A DNA stretch of 64,000 bases from Malania oleifera (lineage: Eukaryota; Streptophyta; Magnoliopsida; Santalales; Ximeniaceae), in assembly GCF_029873635.1 (NCBI RefSeq), contig NC_080423.1, positions 92,239,191 through 92,303,190 of the forward strand, given 5' to 3'. The stretch's first letter is position 1; every line of letters starts with the position of its first letter. This document shows positions 1 through 12,492 of this stretch, one piece after another. A program made the translations under genes and the position numbers. Under the pieces are notes generated by a model, which did no database searches, was not told the DNA's origin, and saw nothing but the letters and a program-made list of their open reading frames with translations.

Positions 1-684
1 CAGCTTGCCATTCAGGAATTTAAGCAGCTAATTTGTAAGTTTTGGGTTCTGTGGAGGCTAAAAGAGAGACTAGAAAAATTTTATGAGAAGAAGACAATCA
101 GTTTGTGGAAAGAAAATCAGATATGGGATATAAAATACCTGCATTAGGAGAGCAACTAGCAATAGCAGATGAGGGAGTTGCAATTGGAACCTGTGAAGAA
201 GTACCACAATAAAAATCCTACAAGCAACTTGGCTTTTGTTTAATTCTTGAAGACTTTATGAGCTATGGTAAAACAATATTTGGGATAGGGTTATAGTTCA
301 AAGATGGTTGATGGTGTGAAGGATGCTAATCTGAGATGAGGTGTTGAGGTGATGGCGAATGTTGATTAGAGGAAATATCAGAAGAATGAAAATAGAAGTC
401 TGAGGTAGAAGTTGTTGGAGGAAATAAGAAGGTATAAGTTTCAGGATTAGATGGAAAAACCTTGAAAGGAAAGACACTTTCAGAAAAGACTACATTTCCT
501 AAGATGAAAATCTTTATTAGTATTAAGGTCCATTAAATTGTAGCCTTTTATATCAGAAGGTTAACCCAAGAATAGACATTTGGTAGCTCGTGGATCAAAT
601 TTATGTTTATGAGGTGTGACTGTTGATGCAAAACAAAGACAACCAAACACTTTGAGGTGAGAAAGATTATGTGGTTTATCAAAT
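1..684 (-). pseudogene. Ty1/copia pol relic: integrase C-terminus to RT start
   Basis: Read on the minus strand from 684 to 1, this encodes the end of a copia integrase and the linker into reverse transcriptase. Visible pieces are [26 protein letters not shown] and, near the left edge, EPKTYKLAA followed by PEWQA, all standard copia landmarks in the usual order. In-frame stops interrupt it, for example right after CLFLG and before the KLAA/PEWQA segment, so it is dead. The reverse transcriptase proper would lie to the left of the window. It is continuous with the integrase core at 3404-3876 once the solo LTR at 685-3398 is removed. Recognition of the copia family is firm; clade is not resolved. 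Confidence 0.85.
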
Positions 685-850
685 TGTAATAACCCCAAAA
701 AAGGGATATAGAAGATTAGTGGAGTGATTTCCAAAAAAATAATTAATTAATTAATTAATCGGATTTATAAAAAAAAGAAAAAAATTAATTTTTTTAATTA
801 ATAAAATATATTATTATTAATATTAATTAAATATATTATTATTATTATTA

Positions 851-893
<43 letters not shown>

Positions 894-3398
894 TCCCTGA
901 AGCTTCAAAGAAGCTTTAGGAGGTTTTTTCTTTCTTCTTCTTCTTCTTTTCTTCTTCTGTTCTACGCGCAGACACACTCTCTCTCTCTCCTCCATTCTCT
1001 CTCCCTCTCTCCTCGGTTACGTGGCAGATTCTCACCTAATTGAGAATCAGAAGATACCGTTGAGCTCAATTCTCCGCTACCGTCATTTCTACCAGAGCGA
1101 ATCGATGGTAGGAGTGGCGTAGGCGTATCTCCTGAGGTAAGCTAATTTTCTATTTTTCTTTAATTTCGTGTAAATTATAAATCTGATTGACGAACGAACA
1201 CCACCACGAGAATCTAAGGATGATTCTCTACAATTCTAGCAGGAAGGAATTCTCGTGGGGTCGTCGTGGGCAAAACCCCAAATTTGGGGTACGGAGGTTA
1301 TTAAGGGGCTTATTTTTAATTAATTAGGATTGATTTAGAAATGCTAAAATGTTGAACATCTGAAGTTGAAGTAAAATTTTCAAAATTTACAAGCCCGGGT
1401 GAGCGCCGCGGGTGTAATTTTGGGACCCGCAGGCAAAATTCATAAAATTAAGTGGGGGTGTCAACTATTGGTTTAAATGTTAATTTGGAGTACATAGGCC
1501 CTAGGGAATGCTAGATGGGTAGTATTTTTAGAAAATGAATTAATTAATCTGGGGAAAATGTAAATTGCAGGATTTGAATTTCGTGCGCTAAGGGCGTAGG
1601 ATTGGGTCCTAACGAGACTCTCAGTAAATCAGGTAAGTGGAATAAATAATAACAGTATTTTTAGAATTATCGTTTGAATTAATATATGAAAATGAGCATA
1701 TTGTATTTTGCCTGAAAATTATTATGATATAAATATCAGATAAATTGTGTGGCATTTGAGTAATACTAATTTGTGATGCTTTGGAGTCTGAAATTAATAT
1801 ATTATGAATATTAGATGAAAATTGTGTGGCACATGACATGTGTTGAAAAATGTAAAATATAACAATGGGTATTTTCTGAGAAAATATTGAAATGAGAATG
1901 ATTGATGTGATTAGTAGAAAATAATGAAATGTGGTATTTATATGTGAGTGGAAATTATTTGCATGAGAAATGAGTTTGTACAAATTATTGATATGAGTAT
2001 TTTGGGAAAATGTGAAAAATACGTGAAATATGATATATGTTATTACAAGATGATGAAATGTGCATAGAAAATGATGAAAATATTTATATTGAACTGAATT
2101 GTGATATACTGGATATGATTGATGAAATGTCAATACCGCATAATGATTGCGGGTATGTGGTAGTGAACCATGATGGATGGTTATGATATTGAGCACGGTA
2201 CCATTACTAGTGGTGTTAGTGCAACCACACGGACTCTTGGAGCATGTGGCATGACAGTTGACTTTGTAGGGTTGTTGGGCCCCCTGAGTCTGGATTAGGG
2301 TTATAGGCCGATCAGTCGTACTACAGACGCGATATGTGATATGATATTTGATCTAACCAGGTCGGCCAACCGCAGGTAGATCCAGCCTTCGGGCTGCACA
2401 ACCTTGACCGTGGGGGGAAGCATGGCGTGGATAGAAAAATCCTTATGGTGGCCATGAGTTATAGACACAATGTTGGTATTTGATACCAAGGATACTCATG
2501 AGCCGGAAAGCAAAATGGAAACGGAAAGTGAAAGAATGATAAAATTGGTTAAAATAAGAAATGAAAGAAAGAATGGAAATTAAGAAATAAAGAATGTTAA
2601 ATATGAGAAATGAACCGTGTGAGTTAATGACATAAATAATTGAGGCAAAGTGAAACTCTCCGCCTAAGGGCTTACTGAGTAAGGTGAGTGCTCTGATAGG
2701 TATCAGATGTGGCCATACCCGGCTGCATAACGTATTAGGGTAGAGGGAAGCTACCTGTATGGGCGGGTAATCTTCCCTATTCTCAGGAACTTCACAGGTA
2801 AAAATGTGTTGGAATGATTGATTTTGAGAAATAATTTTAAAGCTTACAAAAGCTTGTATTGTATATCTATATGACTATGAGAATATATTTGCCAGTGTAT
2901 TTTCTCGGATTAAATGTTATTCTGAAAAGTTAAGCATGTTATAACTGAACTCACATGACCACACGCTGTAAATAATTTATTCCTTCTTATTGAGATGTGT
3001 CTCACCCAAATTATCTAAATTTTTTCAAGGAACAGGGATAGATCGGGTGATAGAGCTCCGTGATCATAAGGAGCTGGGACCCTGATATACAGGGTGAGTT
3101 TGGACTAGGGAGGTGTGATTCCCTAGGGTTGTATTGTTTTTGGATATGAGATAGTATTGTGTATTTAGTATGTTAATACTCTAGGTATTGTATTCTGGAT
3201 GTTATAAATATAGTGTCTTCTGCTGTTAGGTTGTATAAATAAACTAACTTTTTATCCAGTACCCAATGTGGGTCGGGTTATGTGAATGATAATAGGATTG
3301 CTGACGTGGCCGATTTATGGATGTTGTCGATGAGTGAAAATTTATTTATTATTGTTTATGTTTTTTTAAAAAAATTATACAAAAATCGGGGCATCACA
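685..3398 (+). mobile_element. Solo LTR 1 of a Ty3/gypsy element (2714 bp)
   Basis: The unit begins TGTAATAACCCC and ends GGGGCATCACA, and is flanked on both sides by the 5-bp direct repeat CAAAT (680-684 and 3399-3403). It has no internal coding region, and the copia reading frame resumes directly on both sides. This is the signature of a solo LTR left by recombination between the two LTRs of an inserted element. It shares blocks with solo LTR 2 (8956-16530), including the GTAAG donor-like site at 1633, the CTTACTGAGTAAGGTGAGTG block near 2669, and the conserved TTATTGAGATGTGTCTCACC at 2987-3006. Boundaries are exact by eye. Confidence 0.93.
834..892. repeat. (ATT)n microsatellite
   Basis: About 18 ATT/TTA units with one G interruption, lying in the AT-rich U3 part of solo LTR 1. 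It produces a spurious poly-isoleucine reading frame on the minus strand. Confidence 0.95.
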
Positions 3399-3403
3399 CA
3401 AAT

Positions 3404-5016
3404 AACATTTCGAATGGTGTTTTGTTGTTGAGAAGAGGAGTAGGAATTGTGTTTATAATATGAGCTACTGTCAATACACAGTCACTCCAAAAGGTTAAAG
3501 GCATGTTTTCTTGAAACAGTGAGGCCCTGGAAGTGTTTAATAAATGTTGATGTTTTCTTTCCACAACTTCATTTTGTTGAGGAGTTTCCACACAAATTCT
3601 TTGATGTATAATGTCATTGTCATTATAAAGTTGAGTTAAAAAGAATTTAGGACCATTATCTGATCTCACTGTTTTGATAGGAACACTAAACTGGCCGGGT
3701 TACTACCATTTTGCAAAAAGGTTTTAAGGATAGAAGGAACTTCAGATTTCATCTAGAGCATGTATACCCAAGTGCAACGTGTATAGTCATCAACTATAGT
3801 AAGAAAATATTTGAAACCAGAATAAGAAACAACATTGAAAGGACCCCATATATCACAATGAATCAAGTCAAACTTTTTATTTGAAAAAGGTTTGAGATAC
3901 AGGAAATGAAAACTTTATTTGCTTTGCTAAATGACATACATCACAAACATTTGTAGAGTTCAAAGATATGAACGAGTCCAACTGTCTAAGAAAGGGTAAT
4001 CTTGAATTAGAAACATGGCCAAGTCTATAATGCCAAGTGTCTAATTGAGTTTGGGTAATGGCTAAAGCCAAGGAGGAAGAATGAAACATGGTTTGGTTGT
4101 GAGAAATAACCTTTGAAGTAGCTTAAGGTAAATGGTACAGTCCATGTTTCTCAAATGCAATCCCAATCATCTTCTTTGTCGATTGGTCCTGTAAAAGGCA
4201 ATGGGAGTCAAATAAAGAAGCACAAATATTAGATTGCTTTGTCAGTTTAGAAACAGGTAGTAAATTGAATGAAAAACTGGGAACACATAACACATCATGT
4301 AAAGATAGTGTGTTTGAGAGGCAAATGTTGCCAATGTGTGAAGCTGGAACAAAGTTCCCATTTGGCATATTTATGGAAGCATTGACTTGTTTAGGGGGAG
4401 AAGAATATAATAGTGGTGAACAAATCATGTGGTATGTTGCACTTGTATCCATAATCCATGAGGATACATTCTATAAAGATGAAGAGGCAGAATAGTAAAA
4501 ATTTGAGGGGTTACCAGAAAATTGAGAAGTAACAATGTTAACAGCAGGTGAATTTGTTTGGGTGGATATTGGAGATGAAGCATAATTTGCAAGTTCCATC
4601 AATTTATTGAATTCCTCATAAGTAAAAGAAAACTTTTGATCCTCATTACTGTGTTGAATAGAGACCTCAAATGTTGACACAACAGCATTAGCAGTGGATG
4701 GTTTCCTCTTTCCTTTTGGTCCAATCTAGCCGGGAGGGTAACCATGAAGGTGAAAACATTTTTTCTATTATATGTCCATTGTATCCACAATGAGTGCAAT
4801 ATAAAGAAGATCTTTTCTGTTTGCCTTTGGAAATTTTCAAAGGAACATATGGGTGAGTGTTTTGTTTGGCAATCAAAGCATGAGTGTCATTGTTGACAAC
4901 ATTGTTTAGTTGTTTTGACTTTCCTCTTAAAGTAGTAAAGAAAATAATTTTGCAATACTTGGTAATGGTGAAACCATAAGTAATCGACTTCGAATAGGAG
5001 CATAGGAGTCATTCAG
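3404..5016 (-). pseudogene. Ty1/copia gag-protease-integrase relic
   Basis: Minus strand, in order from 5016 down. The gag end (NDSYAPIRSRLLMVSPLPS) is followed by a zinc knuckle starting CTHCGYNGH (about 4757-4798, frameshifted at its last Cys). Next come a protease-region segment beginning DTSATYHM (from 4449) and the GAG-pre-integrase domain with WHYRLGHVSNSRL and CDVCHLAKQ (3877-4089). The integrase core follows with HCDIWGPF, RSDNGPKFF and VVERKHQH, so all three DDE positions are visible. Frameshifts and stops break it, including one between 3669 and 3876. Gag is cut off at 5016 by gypsy element A, and the gag N-terminus and 5' LTR are not found elsewhere in the window. This is the oldest layer of the nest. 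Confidence 0.88.
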
Positions 5017-5085
5017 TGTAAGAACCTGAACCGTGATATATGAATTTAAATAATTAAGAGAGGGGTAAATTGGTAATTGGGTAGG

Positions 5086-5280
5086 CTTCGTCGACGAAGC
5101 CAGAGTTCATCGACGAAGTCCATGTGCTGCTTGTCGATGAAATTCAGAGGCTTGTCGATGAGGAGATGAAGAGGGATTTCAAAAAACTGGTAATATCAGG
5201 TTCGTCGACAAGGCCATTGTCTCATCGACGAGCTGTCTATGTGGCCTCGTCGACGAGGACACCATTCGTCAACGAGGAGT
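5086..5280. repeat. Cluster of CGTCGACGA modules in U3
   Basis: At least eight copies or near-copies of the palindrome-containing word TCGTCGACGA (core GTCGAC) occur here, many decayed by transitions to forms such as TTGTCGATGA or TCATCGACGA. They lie immediately upstream of the TATA box. Equivalent clusters occur in the LTRs of elements B (12868-13032), C (18364-18590, 27570-27812) and D (44831-45020), in A's 3' LTR (31046-31237), and in solo LTRs 3 (21467-21612) and 5 (42514-42706). Solo LTRs 1, 2 and 4 show none. Function is unknown; position suggests an enhancer-like or silencing-target role. Confidence 0.8.
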
Positions 5281-5296
5281 GACCAAGTCAAAGGGC

Positions 5297-5304
5297 TATA
5301 AATA
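5297..5304 (+). promoter_or_regulatory. TATA box of element A 5' LTR
   Basis: TATAAATA in the context GTCAAAGGGCTATAAATA, followed about 40 bp later by CT-rich sequence typical of plant initiators. The same GTCAAAGG plus TATA arrangement recurs in B (13053, TATAAAAG), D (45048, TATAAATA) and A's 3' LTR (31257). Confidence 0.7.
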
Positions 5305-5660
5305 GATAGTTAAATTACTTCTCGGCTAAGAAAACTCAAATTCTCTCTCTATCTCTCTAGAAACTCAACCTACTCTCTCTATCTCTCTAGATTTCTTTGT
5401 CGTACGTCGCTGGAATCAACGATTCGACGTTACCATGAGGATCAGGGCAGGATTCTCTTCAAGTTTTGTGGATCGGATCTTTGCTCCAGACATTTTCGGG
5501 TGTTGACACAAAATTGAGGTAATGCTCAGTTTTCAGTTCTGATTCAGTAGTTGTGTAGAGAATAGGGTTGTGAGCATATTTTATATTGTGGTGTGTAGGT
5601 TTTGGAACTCGGTTCGTTGTTTAGTGGCCTTGAAGTTCAGGATTTGTCATTTGGGAAAAG

Positions 5661-6434
5661 GTAAGGGAATTTAGTTTATGTCGATTATTTTTTAAATCGG
5701 ATTCGGTAGAATTGTGGTTCGTGGTCCTGTGTATGTTTTGATTGCTCATTTTGGGGGATCTGAAGGGTAAAATTATAGGTTTTTCATGTTACAGTTTTTT
5801 GAAAAAGGGGTATTGGGTTATATCCCTAGTTTTGTTGGAAAATCGTATATATATGGTGATTTATAATGTGTAATAGGGATGGTTGTGCCTTGACTTTATT
5901 TAAGTTGTATATGTTTGGAAAATTGTGATTTTTGTATTACCAAATAGGTGTGGTTTGTCTGTTTATATGAGCATGCATGGTTGTGTTTTGGTGGAATGCA
6001 ATCGGAACTAGGTTCTGAGTTGTTCCAGGTACTGAGAGTATCCGACTCTATATCCGAGGACATATGAAAACGCTGGACATGTTTGGAAAGAGTGTCTGGC
6101 TTTATATCTAAGGGTGTGAGCCTTACTGCCTGATCACCGAAGGGTGTGGATCTACTAGTTAGTACTGGTATGATACCATGGGAGCCTAGGGTTCACCATG
6201 TGCCGGGGACGCTGTGTAATGCGGGCCTACTACGAGCCGAAAGGTGTGACGATACCGGGTTGATCATGTGTGCGTGTGTGCATGTGTATGCACTGTTTTG
6301 AAACTAGTTCTGGAACTGCATTTAACTGTGTATATTTTGCTATCATGATAACACTCAAATGCCACACATTGATATAACCTGTATCTGCCTTACTAAGAGG
6401 TGTCTCACCCCTGCTGTACGTACATATTTTTCAG
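5661..6434 (+). other. Candidate intron inside LTR A
   Basis: Donor AAAAG|GTAAGG at 5661, candidate branch-point A at 6407 within GTCTCACC, and acceptor TTTTTCAG|G ending at 6434, 27 nt after the branch A. The same three-part signature recurs in the other LTR families of the window at matching positions. No transcript evidence is available here, so this is a sequence-pattern inference. Confidence 0.45.
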
Positions 6435-6804
6435 GTCCTTAGGGTAACCAGGGCTAGCTTCCTGGTGTAGGAGCGTAGTGGTCGGTGTATTGCGGGAAGT
6501 ACCTGGGTAAGTCCTAAGCTTGTGTTGGGTGGTCTTTTGGGAGTTTTGGTTGCCACCTGGGTTTGTGCTGTATTTTGTGGAGTTGATTCCTTTGTATAGA
6601 TTCTGGTATGGTACAGAATGTGTATAAAAGATTTGTCTTCCACTATATATTGATGATATGTATGGATGTGTTTAGGGTGTTTGGAAAGCCCACGGGGTCG
6701 GACCCTTGTCCATTATACTGTATCTTGGTATTATATGATACAAGGACAGGTTAGGTTACCTCTTCACCCTTGGGTCCCATTGTCGGGTTCGGGGCGTGAC
6801 AATT

Positions 6805-6816
6805 TATTTTCAAAGC
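6805..6816 (+). other. Degenerate tRNA primer-binding site of element A
   Basis: TATTTTCAAAGC follows the LTR end by 3 nt and aligns with the intact site TGGTATCAGAGC of element C (22399-22410), with four mismatches. That word is the usual initiator-methionine tRNA complement in plant gypsy and copia elements. The following AGGTTGTTAGG is shared by both elements. Confidence 0.7.
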
Positions 6817-7129
6817 TAACCAGGTTGTTAGGTCTTGTAGACTTGGTTAGGCATAATTATGTGTACATACCAGAGTATAGGATGTTCGAAATGGGTAGAG
6901 TAGGGCAAGAGTTGTTTTTGTTGCTAGACAGGGACTCATTGGTGGTGTTTTGTGTTTTTCCTGGAATGAAAATTTCAGTAAAATCATGGCAAACCATTGA
7001 TGATATTCGTGTCTGTGTGATAGGACAGACCTGAATCCGTGAGGTGGTAGTTAACATGTTTAGTCGTAGATGACTACGTTAACGATATGTGTTGTAGGGA
7101 TATTGATAGATTCCTATTGTGCTTTCAAA

Positions 7130-8955
7130 ATGGAGCCCAAGGATAACAACATGGGGAGTGGCTCCGAGGAGACAGCAAGTGATGAGTCTCCTTCTGTGCC
7201 TCCAGGTTTGACAAGGCTGGTCCTGCAGGAGATCGGGCGGAGTGTTAGGAGATGTGAACGCTCTTATACATCTGCGGGGTGCACCATTGAGAAGTTCACA
7301 CGCATGCATCCTCTGATGTTCTCAGGGGGATATGACCCGATGATAGCAGAGGACTGGTTCAAGAAGATTGAGAGGATTTTGGAGGTCCTACACTACACGG
7401 TCAGGCAAAGAGTCCTCTATGCTACTTTCCAGTTGTCAGGGGAGGCAGGGCGTTAGTGGACTGTAGTGAATTTGCTGGAAAAGTAGAGGGCCGATCCTGT
7501 GGAGATGTCTTGGAGCCGTTTTAAGGAGGTGTTCTTTGATAGATACTTCCCGGCTTCTGTACATAATGCTAAGGCAGATAAGTTTTCTGCGCTGACTCAG
7601 GGGAGTATGATAGAATTGATAATGTAGGGGTATGCTGCTCGGTATATAGAGCTATCCCAGTTTGTACCATGTTTGGTCTCGAATGAGTACGAGAAGACTT
7701 GGTGGTTCAATAAGGGCCTAAGGAAGTATATCCACAGACTAGTGGGTATGCTTCAGATCCATGACTTATTGGTTCTAGTGGATAAAGCCACTGTGATTGA
7801 GACTGACATCCAAGAGGACGAGGTGGACTAGGAGCAGAAGAAGAGGCCAATACCTTCTGGTTCTCAATCTGGATCTCGTCAGGGATCGTGGAAGAAGAGG
7901 AATAGGGGCTTGGCTTATCGACAAAATACCGAGCATTAGGGTTCTCAGATGAGCCAAGTGAGTGATCATTGTACCAAGTGCCGTAAATGGCATAGCGGTG
8001 AGTGCCAGCTATTTGGGGGTAACTGCTACAATTGTGGCCAGTCAGGTCACATGGCTCGAGATTGTCACACATCAAAGAGGGGTACACCTTCTTCGAGTTA
8101 GAATTGGGGAAGTAATCAGATATCCTGGGGAACCCACCAGACAAACATAAATTCAGCGAGGGTGTACTCGCTTACTCCAGCGGATGCTGAGCATGCAGGG
8201 AATCTGGTGACAGGTACTGTGATATTGCTTTTAAATGAAGTTGTGGTTTTATTTGATTCGGGTGCGACCCACTCCTTTATATCTTTTAATTTTGTGAAAC
8301 TGTGTGGGGTGGAGACCCAAGTCATGGAAGAGGGATTGTCTGTAGCCACACCATTTGGAAGTATATCATTCTGTAGGAGGATGTTGGAAGACTACCTAGT
8401 GGTAATCCAGGGGAAGTTGCTACCAACAAACCTTGTAGAGTACGACATGTCAAGATTTGATGTCATATGGGGGATGAATTGGTTATTCTCCAGTTATGTC
8501 GTGATTGACTATCGTAGGAAGGTGGTAGTGCTCAGACCTCCTGGGGAACATAAGTACGAGTTTGTAGGATCGTATGTGCATTCGACACCACAAATTCTAT
8601 CGACATTGCAGGTGAGAAAATTACTCTTGGACGAATGTCAGGGGTACTTAGCTTGTGTGAAGGAACCGCCGTGGATGAGTTGAGACTCGAGGATATACCA
8701 GTAGTCAGCGAGTTCCCGAATGTGTTTCTAAATGATTTACCCGGTTTACCTCCGAATCGTGAGGGGGAGTTCGCGATAAAGTTGCTGCTTGGTAAGGCAC
8801 CGATCTCTAAAACTCTGTACCAGATGGTTCCAATATAATTTCGGGAGTTGAAGGAACAGTTGTAAGAATTACTGGCAGGGGTTTCATTTGACCTAGTGTT
8901 TCGCTCTGGGGTGCTCCAATACTATTTGTGAAAAAGAAGGACGGGTCGATGCGAA
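7130..8955 (+). pseudogene. Element A gag, protease and start of RT
   Basis: Gag starts at the ATG at 7130 (MEPKDNNMGSGSEE), the position equivalent to gag starts in element C. It carries the gypsy gag core (CTIEKFTRMHPLMFSGGYDP, then WSRFKEVFFDRYFP near 7510-7550). An intact CCHC zinc knuckle CYNCGQSGHMARDC lies at 8024-8065. The aspartic protease follows with DSGATHSF at 8255-8278 and YDMSRFDVIWGMNWL. RT begins after 8690 ([16 protein letters not shown]) but is frameshifted after 8838 and stops at KKKDGSMRM (8955), where solo LTR 2 is inserted. In-frame stops occur at 7456, 7485 and 7624 among others, most of them TAG where relatives carry CAG or TGG. It continues at 16531. Confidence 0.88.
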
Positions 8956-9143
8956 TGTAATAACCTAGAAAAAAAATTAATTAATTAAAATTATTAATTA
9001 ATTAATTAGTTAAACATTATTAAATTAATGTATTAAATAAACAAGTAAAAAGAAATAGTATGGAAAAAAAGTCAAGAGTAATTATCGATTAATTAATTAA
9101 TTAAAATAATACATATAATGATTAAGTAATACATATACATACG

Positions 9144-9162
9144 TATATATATATATATATAT
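9144..9162. repeat. (TA)n microsatellite
   Basis: Short TA run in the AT-rich U3 part of solo LTR 2. Confidence 0.85.
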
Positions 9163-9463
9163 TGTTAAGAAACTTCAAGCTTTTGAGATTCTTCTTGAGT
9201 CTGTAATATGAGATTTGGAGTCCCCCCCCACTAGCGAGCATCTCTGCTTGTTTCTCTCACTCTCCGTCACCTATCCATCTCCGTCTCTCTCTCTCCCCTT
9301 ATTTCTCGACGGATATTCGACTAATCGGGAAATGGAAGGTGCCGTTGGATTCCTAACTCCGCCACCAACATTTCTCTCGGAGCAAATTTGTCGTGGGAGC
9401 GACGTAGACACCATTCCTGGGGTAAGGCAGATTTTCCCTAATTTCTCAATTTCTTGTTAAATT

Positions 9464-12323
9464 TCCTGAAGAACTACCCGGTTTACTTCCGGATCGTGAG
9501 GTGGAGTTTGCGATAGAGTTGCTGCCTAGTAAGGCACTGATCTCTAAAGTTCTGTACCGGATGGCTCCAATGGAACTTTGAGAGTTGAAGGAGCAATTGC
9601 AGGAACTACTAGACCAGGGTTTTATTCGACCGAGTGTTTCGCCCTTGGGAGCTCCAGTATTATTTGTGAAAAAGAAGGATGGATCAATGCGTATGTACAT
9701 TGATTACCATGAGATCAACAAAGTGACGGTGAAGAACCGTTACCCTTTGCCTCGTATAGATGATCTTTTTGACCAGCTGCAGGGAACGCAGGTCTTTTCG
9801 AAGATTGATCTACAGTCAGGGTATCATCAGGTGAAGGTTAGATTTGAGGATGTAGCAAAGACTGCTTTCTGAACTAGATACGGCCACTATGAATTCTTGG
9901 TTATGCCGTTTGGGCTGACCAATGCGCTGACAGTGTTCATCGATTTGATGAATAAGGTTTTCCATGAGTACCTAGATCGATTCGTAGTGGTATTCATGGA
10001 CAACATTCTAGTATACTCAAGGAGTACGGAAGAGCATATGGAACATTTAAGGTTAGTGTTACAGATTCTGCGGGAGAAGAAGTTATTTGCTAAGCTGAAG
10101 AAGTGTGAGTTCTGGTTGAATCAGGTCGCGTTCTTAGGCCATGTGGTGTCTAGGGGCAGTATCTCCGTTGATCCTAGCAAGATCGAAGCTGTGATCGACT
10201 GGGCTAGACCAAAGAGTGTGCAGGAGGTTCAAAGTTTTTTAGAACTGGCGGGGTACTATCGTCGGTTCCTAGAGGGTTTTTCTAAATTATCTGGACCTCT
10301 GACACGATTGACGAAGAAGGGGGTGAAGTTTGACTGGACTAGTGATTGCGAGCAGTGCTTTCTTGAGTTGAGCACCGACTGGTTACTGCTTCGATATTGA
10401 CCATTCCTTTGGGGAATGGGGGTTTTGTGATCTATAGTGATGCGTCCCTGAAGGGTTTGGGATGTGTGCTTATGCAATAGGGTAAGATGGTAGCTTATGC
10501 TTCTCATCAACTTAAGGAGTAGGAGAAGAATTACCCTATGTATGACCTAGAGTTAGCTGCTGTTGTCCATGCCCTAAAGATCTGGCTACACTACCTGTAC
10601 GGTGTTCAGTATGAGATTTTCACTGACCATAAAAGCCTCAGGTACTTTTTCACGTAGAAGGAGCTGAATATGAGGCAGAGGCGGTGGCTAGAGTTGATTA
10701 AGGACTACGATTGCACAATCAGTTATCGCCTAGGAAAGGCTAATGTGGTAGCAGATGCGTTGAGTCGGAAGTTAGAGCATGCAGCAGTAACTGCAATTGT
10801 AGCTCAGCATCATGTCAGACAGGATCTGGAAAGCCTGGGCGTGGATTTGGTGTTTGGTGATCATCAGGCTTTTGTTGCTAGCTTGGTAATCCAACCAACC
10901 TTGTTTGAGCGTATTAAAGCTGTAAAGGCTAGTGATGTGGAGTTAGCTGAGATTATGGAAAAAGTGTAGGGGGTTTGACTGCGGACTTTAACATCTCTGA
11001 CGAAGGTGTGTTGAGATTTGGGACCCGGATATGTGTTCCAAGCAACGATGAGATCAAAAGGACGATTCTAGAAGAAGCGCATCGTTCTTTGTATACGGTA
11101 CATCTAGGTAGTACGAAAATGTATTGGGATTTGCGCGAGTCCTTCTGGTGGAGTGGTATGAAGAGGGATATTGTCCGGTTTGTGGAGCAGTGTCTAATGT
11201 GTGAGCAGGCGAAAGCTGAACATCAGAGGCTGGTAGGGCCGTTGCAGCCTTTGCCTATTCCGGTCTGGAAATGGGAGTATATTTCTATGGACTTTGTTAC
11301 TGGTTTGCCGCCAGCGCTTCACAGGAAGAATGCTATTTGGGTAATTATGGATAGGTTGACGAAATCTGCTCACTTTGTACTGATGAAGGTTAGCTACCCT
11401 TTAAGTAGGCTAGTTGATATGTACGTGCATAAGATTGTGAGAATGCACGGGGTACCAGTGTCCATCGTTTCAGATTAGGATCCGAGGTTTACTTCTCAAT
11501 TTTGGAAGAGCTTACAAGAAACACTAGGGACGAAACTTACTTTCAGTATAACGTTCCACCACTAGACTGATGGACAGTCGGAGAGGACAATACAAACCTT
11601 GGAAGATACGTTACAGGCTTATGTATTGGACTTTGGTGGCAGTTGGATTCAGTTTCTGCCACTAGTGGAGTTTGCCTATAACAATAGCTTCCAAGCCAGT
11701 ATGGGGATGGCACCGTTCGAGGCTTTGTATGGTCGGAGATGTCGATCTCCTTTGTATTGGGATGAGGTCTATAAACGTCAGGTTTTAGGACCTGAACTCG
11801 TACAGCAGGCGTCTAAGAAGGTAGGTTTGATCCGGGAGAGGATTAGATCAGCTTAGAGTCTGCAGAAGAGTTATGCAGATGTTCTCCACCGTGAGTTGGA
11901 GTTCGAGGTAAGGGGTAAAGTATTCCTTATAATCGCTCTGATGAAGGGAGTGATGAGATTCGGAAGGAATGGCAAGTTGAGCCTGAGGTATATTGGACCA
12001 TTCGAGGTCATTGAGCGAGTGGGTCTGGTAGCCTATAGAGTTGCACTACCCCCAGCACTCTCGAGAGTCGACGATGTGTTTCACGTATCCATGCTGAGAA
12101 GGTACGTGTTGGATCCATCACATGTTATTAGTTATAATGAGTTGGAAGTCAGGGATACTTTAGCATATGAGGAGATACCTGTTCAGGTTCTGGACCGTAA
12201 AGTTTAGAAGTTTCGTACCAAAGAAATACCGTTGGTGAAGGTATTGTGGCGAAACCACGAGGTTGAGGAAGCTTCTTGGGAACTGGAAGTGGAAATACGC
12301 CAAAAGTTTTCACAGTTGTTCTG
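9464..12323 (+). pseudogene. Element B pol: RT, RNase H, integrase, chromodomain
   Basis: RT runs from 9464 with [22 protein letters not shown] and [12 protein letters not shown]. The catalytic box reads FMDN (9993-10004) instead of FIDD, so an essential aspartate is lost. RNase H lies near 10430-10760 ([33 protein letters not shown]). Integrase follows: zinc-binding H/C region near 11090-11210 (HLGSTKMYWDLRE, FVEQCLMCEQAK) and core from 11270 ([32 protein letters not shown]). The C-terminus reads VKVLWRNHEVEEASWE (about 12237-12284), a chromodomain-type ending. At least ten in-frame stops, mostly TAG, interrupt it, for example at 9580, 9870, 10479, 11476 and 12206. Confidence 0.88.
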
Positions 12324-12422
12324 AGTAGTACTGGGATAGCAGGGTGGTATGAGTATGTATGTATGTAAACCTCTGTTATCGTCTTGTATTTGGTGGTTAG
12401 TCTCTAGGAGGGTCCTGTGGTA

Positions 12423-12484
12423 TTGTAAGCTCCCGAGACCATGTATGTATGTAACCACCGTATTCCTCCGCCATACGTGAGGGA
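12423..12484 (+). other. Conserved post-pol block (B copy)
   Basis: A roughly 60-bp non-coding block with core TATTCCTCCGCCATA lies between the pol stop and the 3' LTR. It recurs at the same place in C (27335-27393), A (30790-30850) and D (44572-44630), although surrounding sequence has diverged. Function unknown; see findings. Confidence 0.65.
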
Positions 12485-12492
12485 ATGTATAT

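Larger units (their letters stand above)
5017..6801 (+). repeat. 5' LTR of element A (1785 bp)
   Basis: Starts TGTAAGAACCTG and ends GGTTCGGGGCGTGACA. It matches the LTR at 30977-35119 once the insertion in the latter is removed; over the first 260 bp I count roughly 10 percent differences by eye, nearly all transitions, many at CpG. Contents in order: CGTCGACGA module cluster (5086-5280), TATA box (5297), CT-rich stretch (5340-5395), donor-like AAAAG|GTAAGG (5661), a non-repetitive middle, the conserved TTACTAAGAGGTGTCTCACC block (6390-6409) and TTTTTCAG|G (6434). Confidence 0.93.

Noticed and set aside
1621..2196. 191-codon minus-strand open frame
   Set aside because: It lies inside solo LTR 1, is compositionally AT-driven and has no recognisable domain.
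6666..7034. 122-codon plus-strand open frame near the 5' end of element A
   Set aside because: It spans the LTR end, primer site and leader, and has no counterpart in the leaders of C or D.
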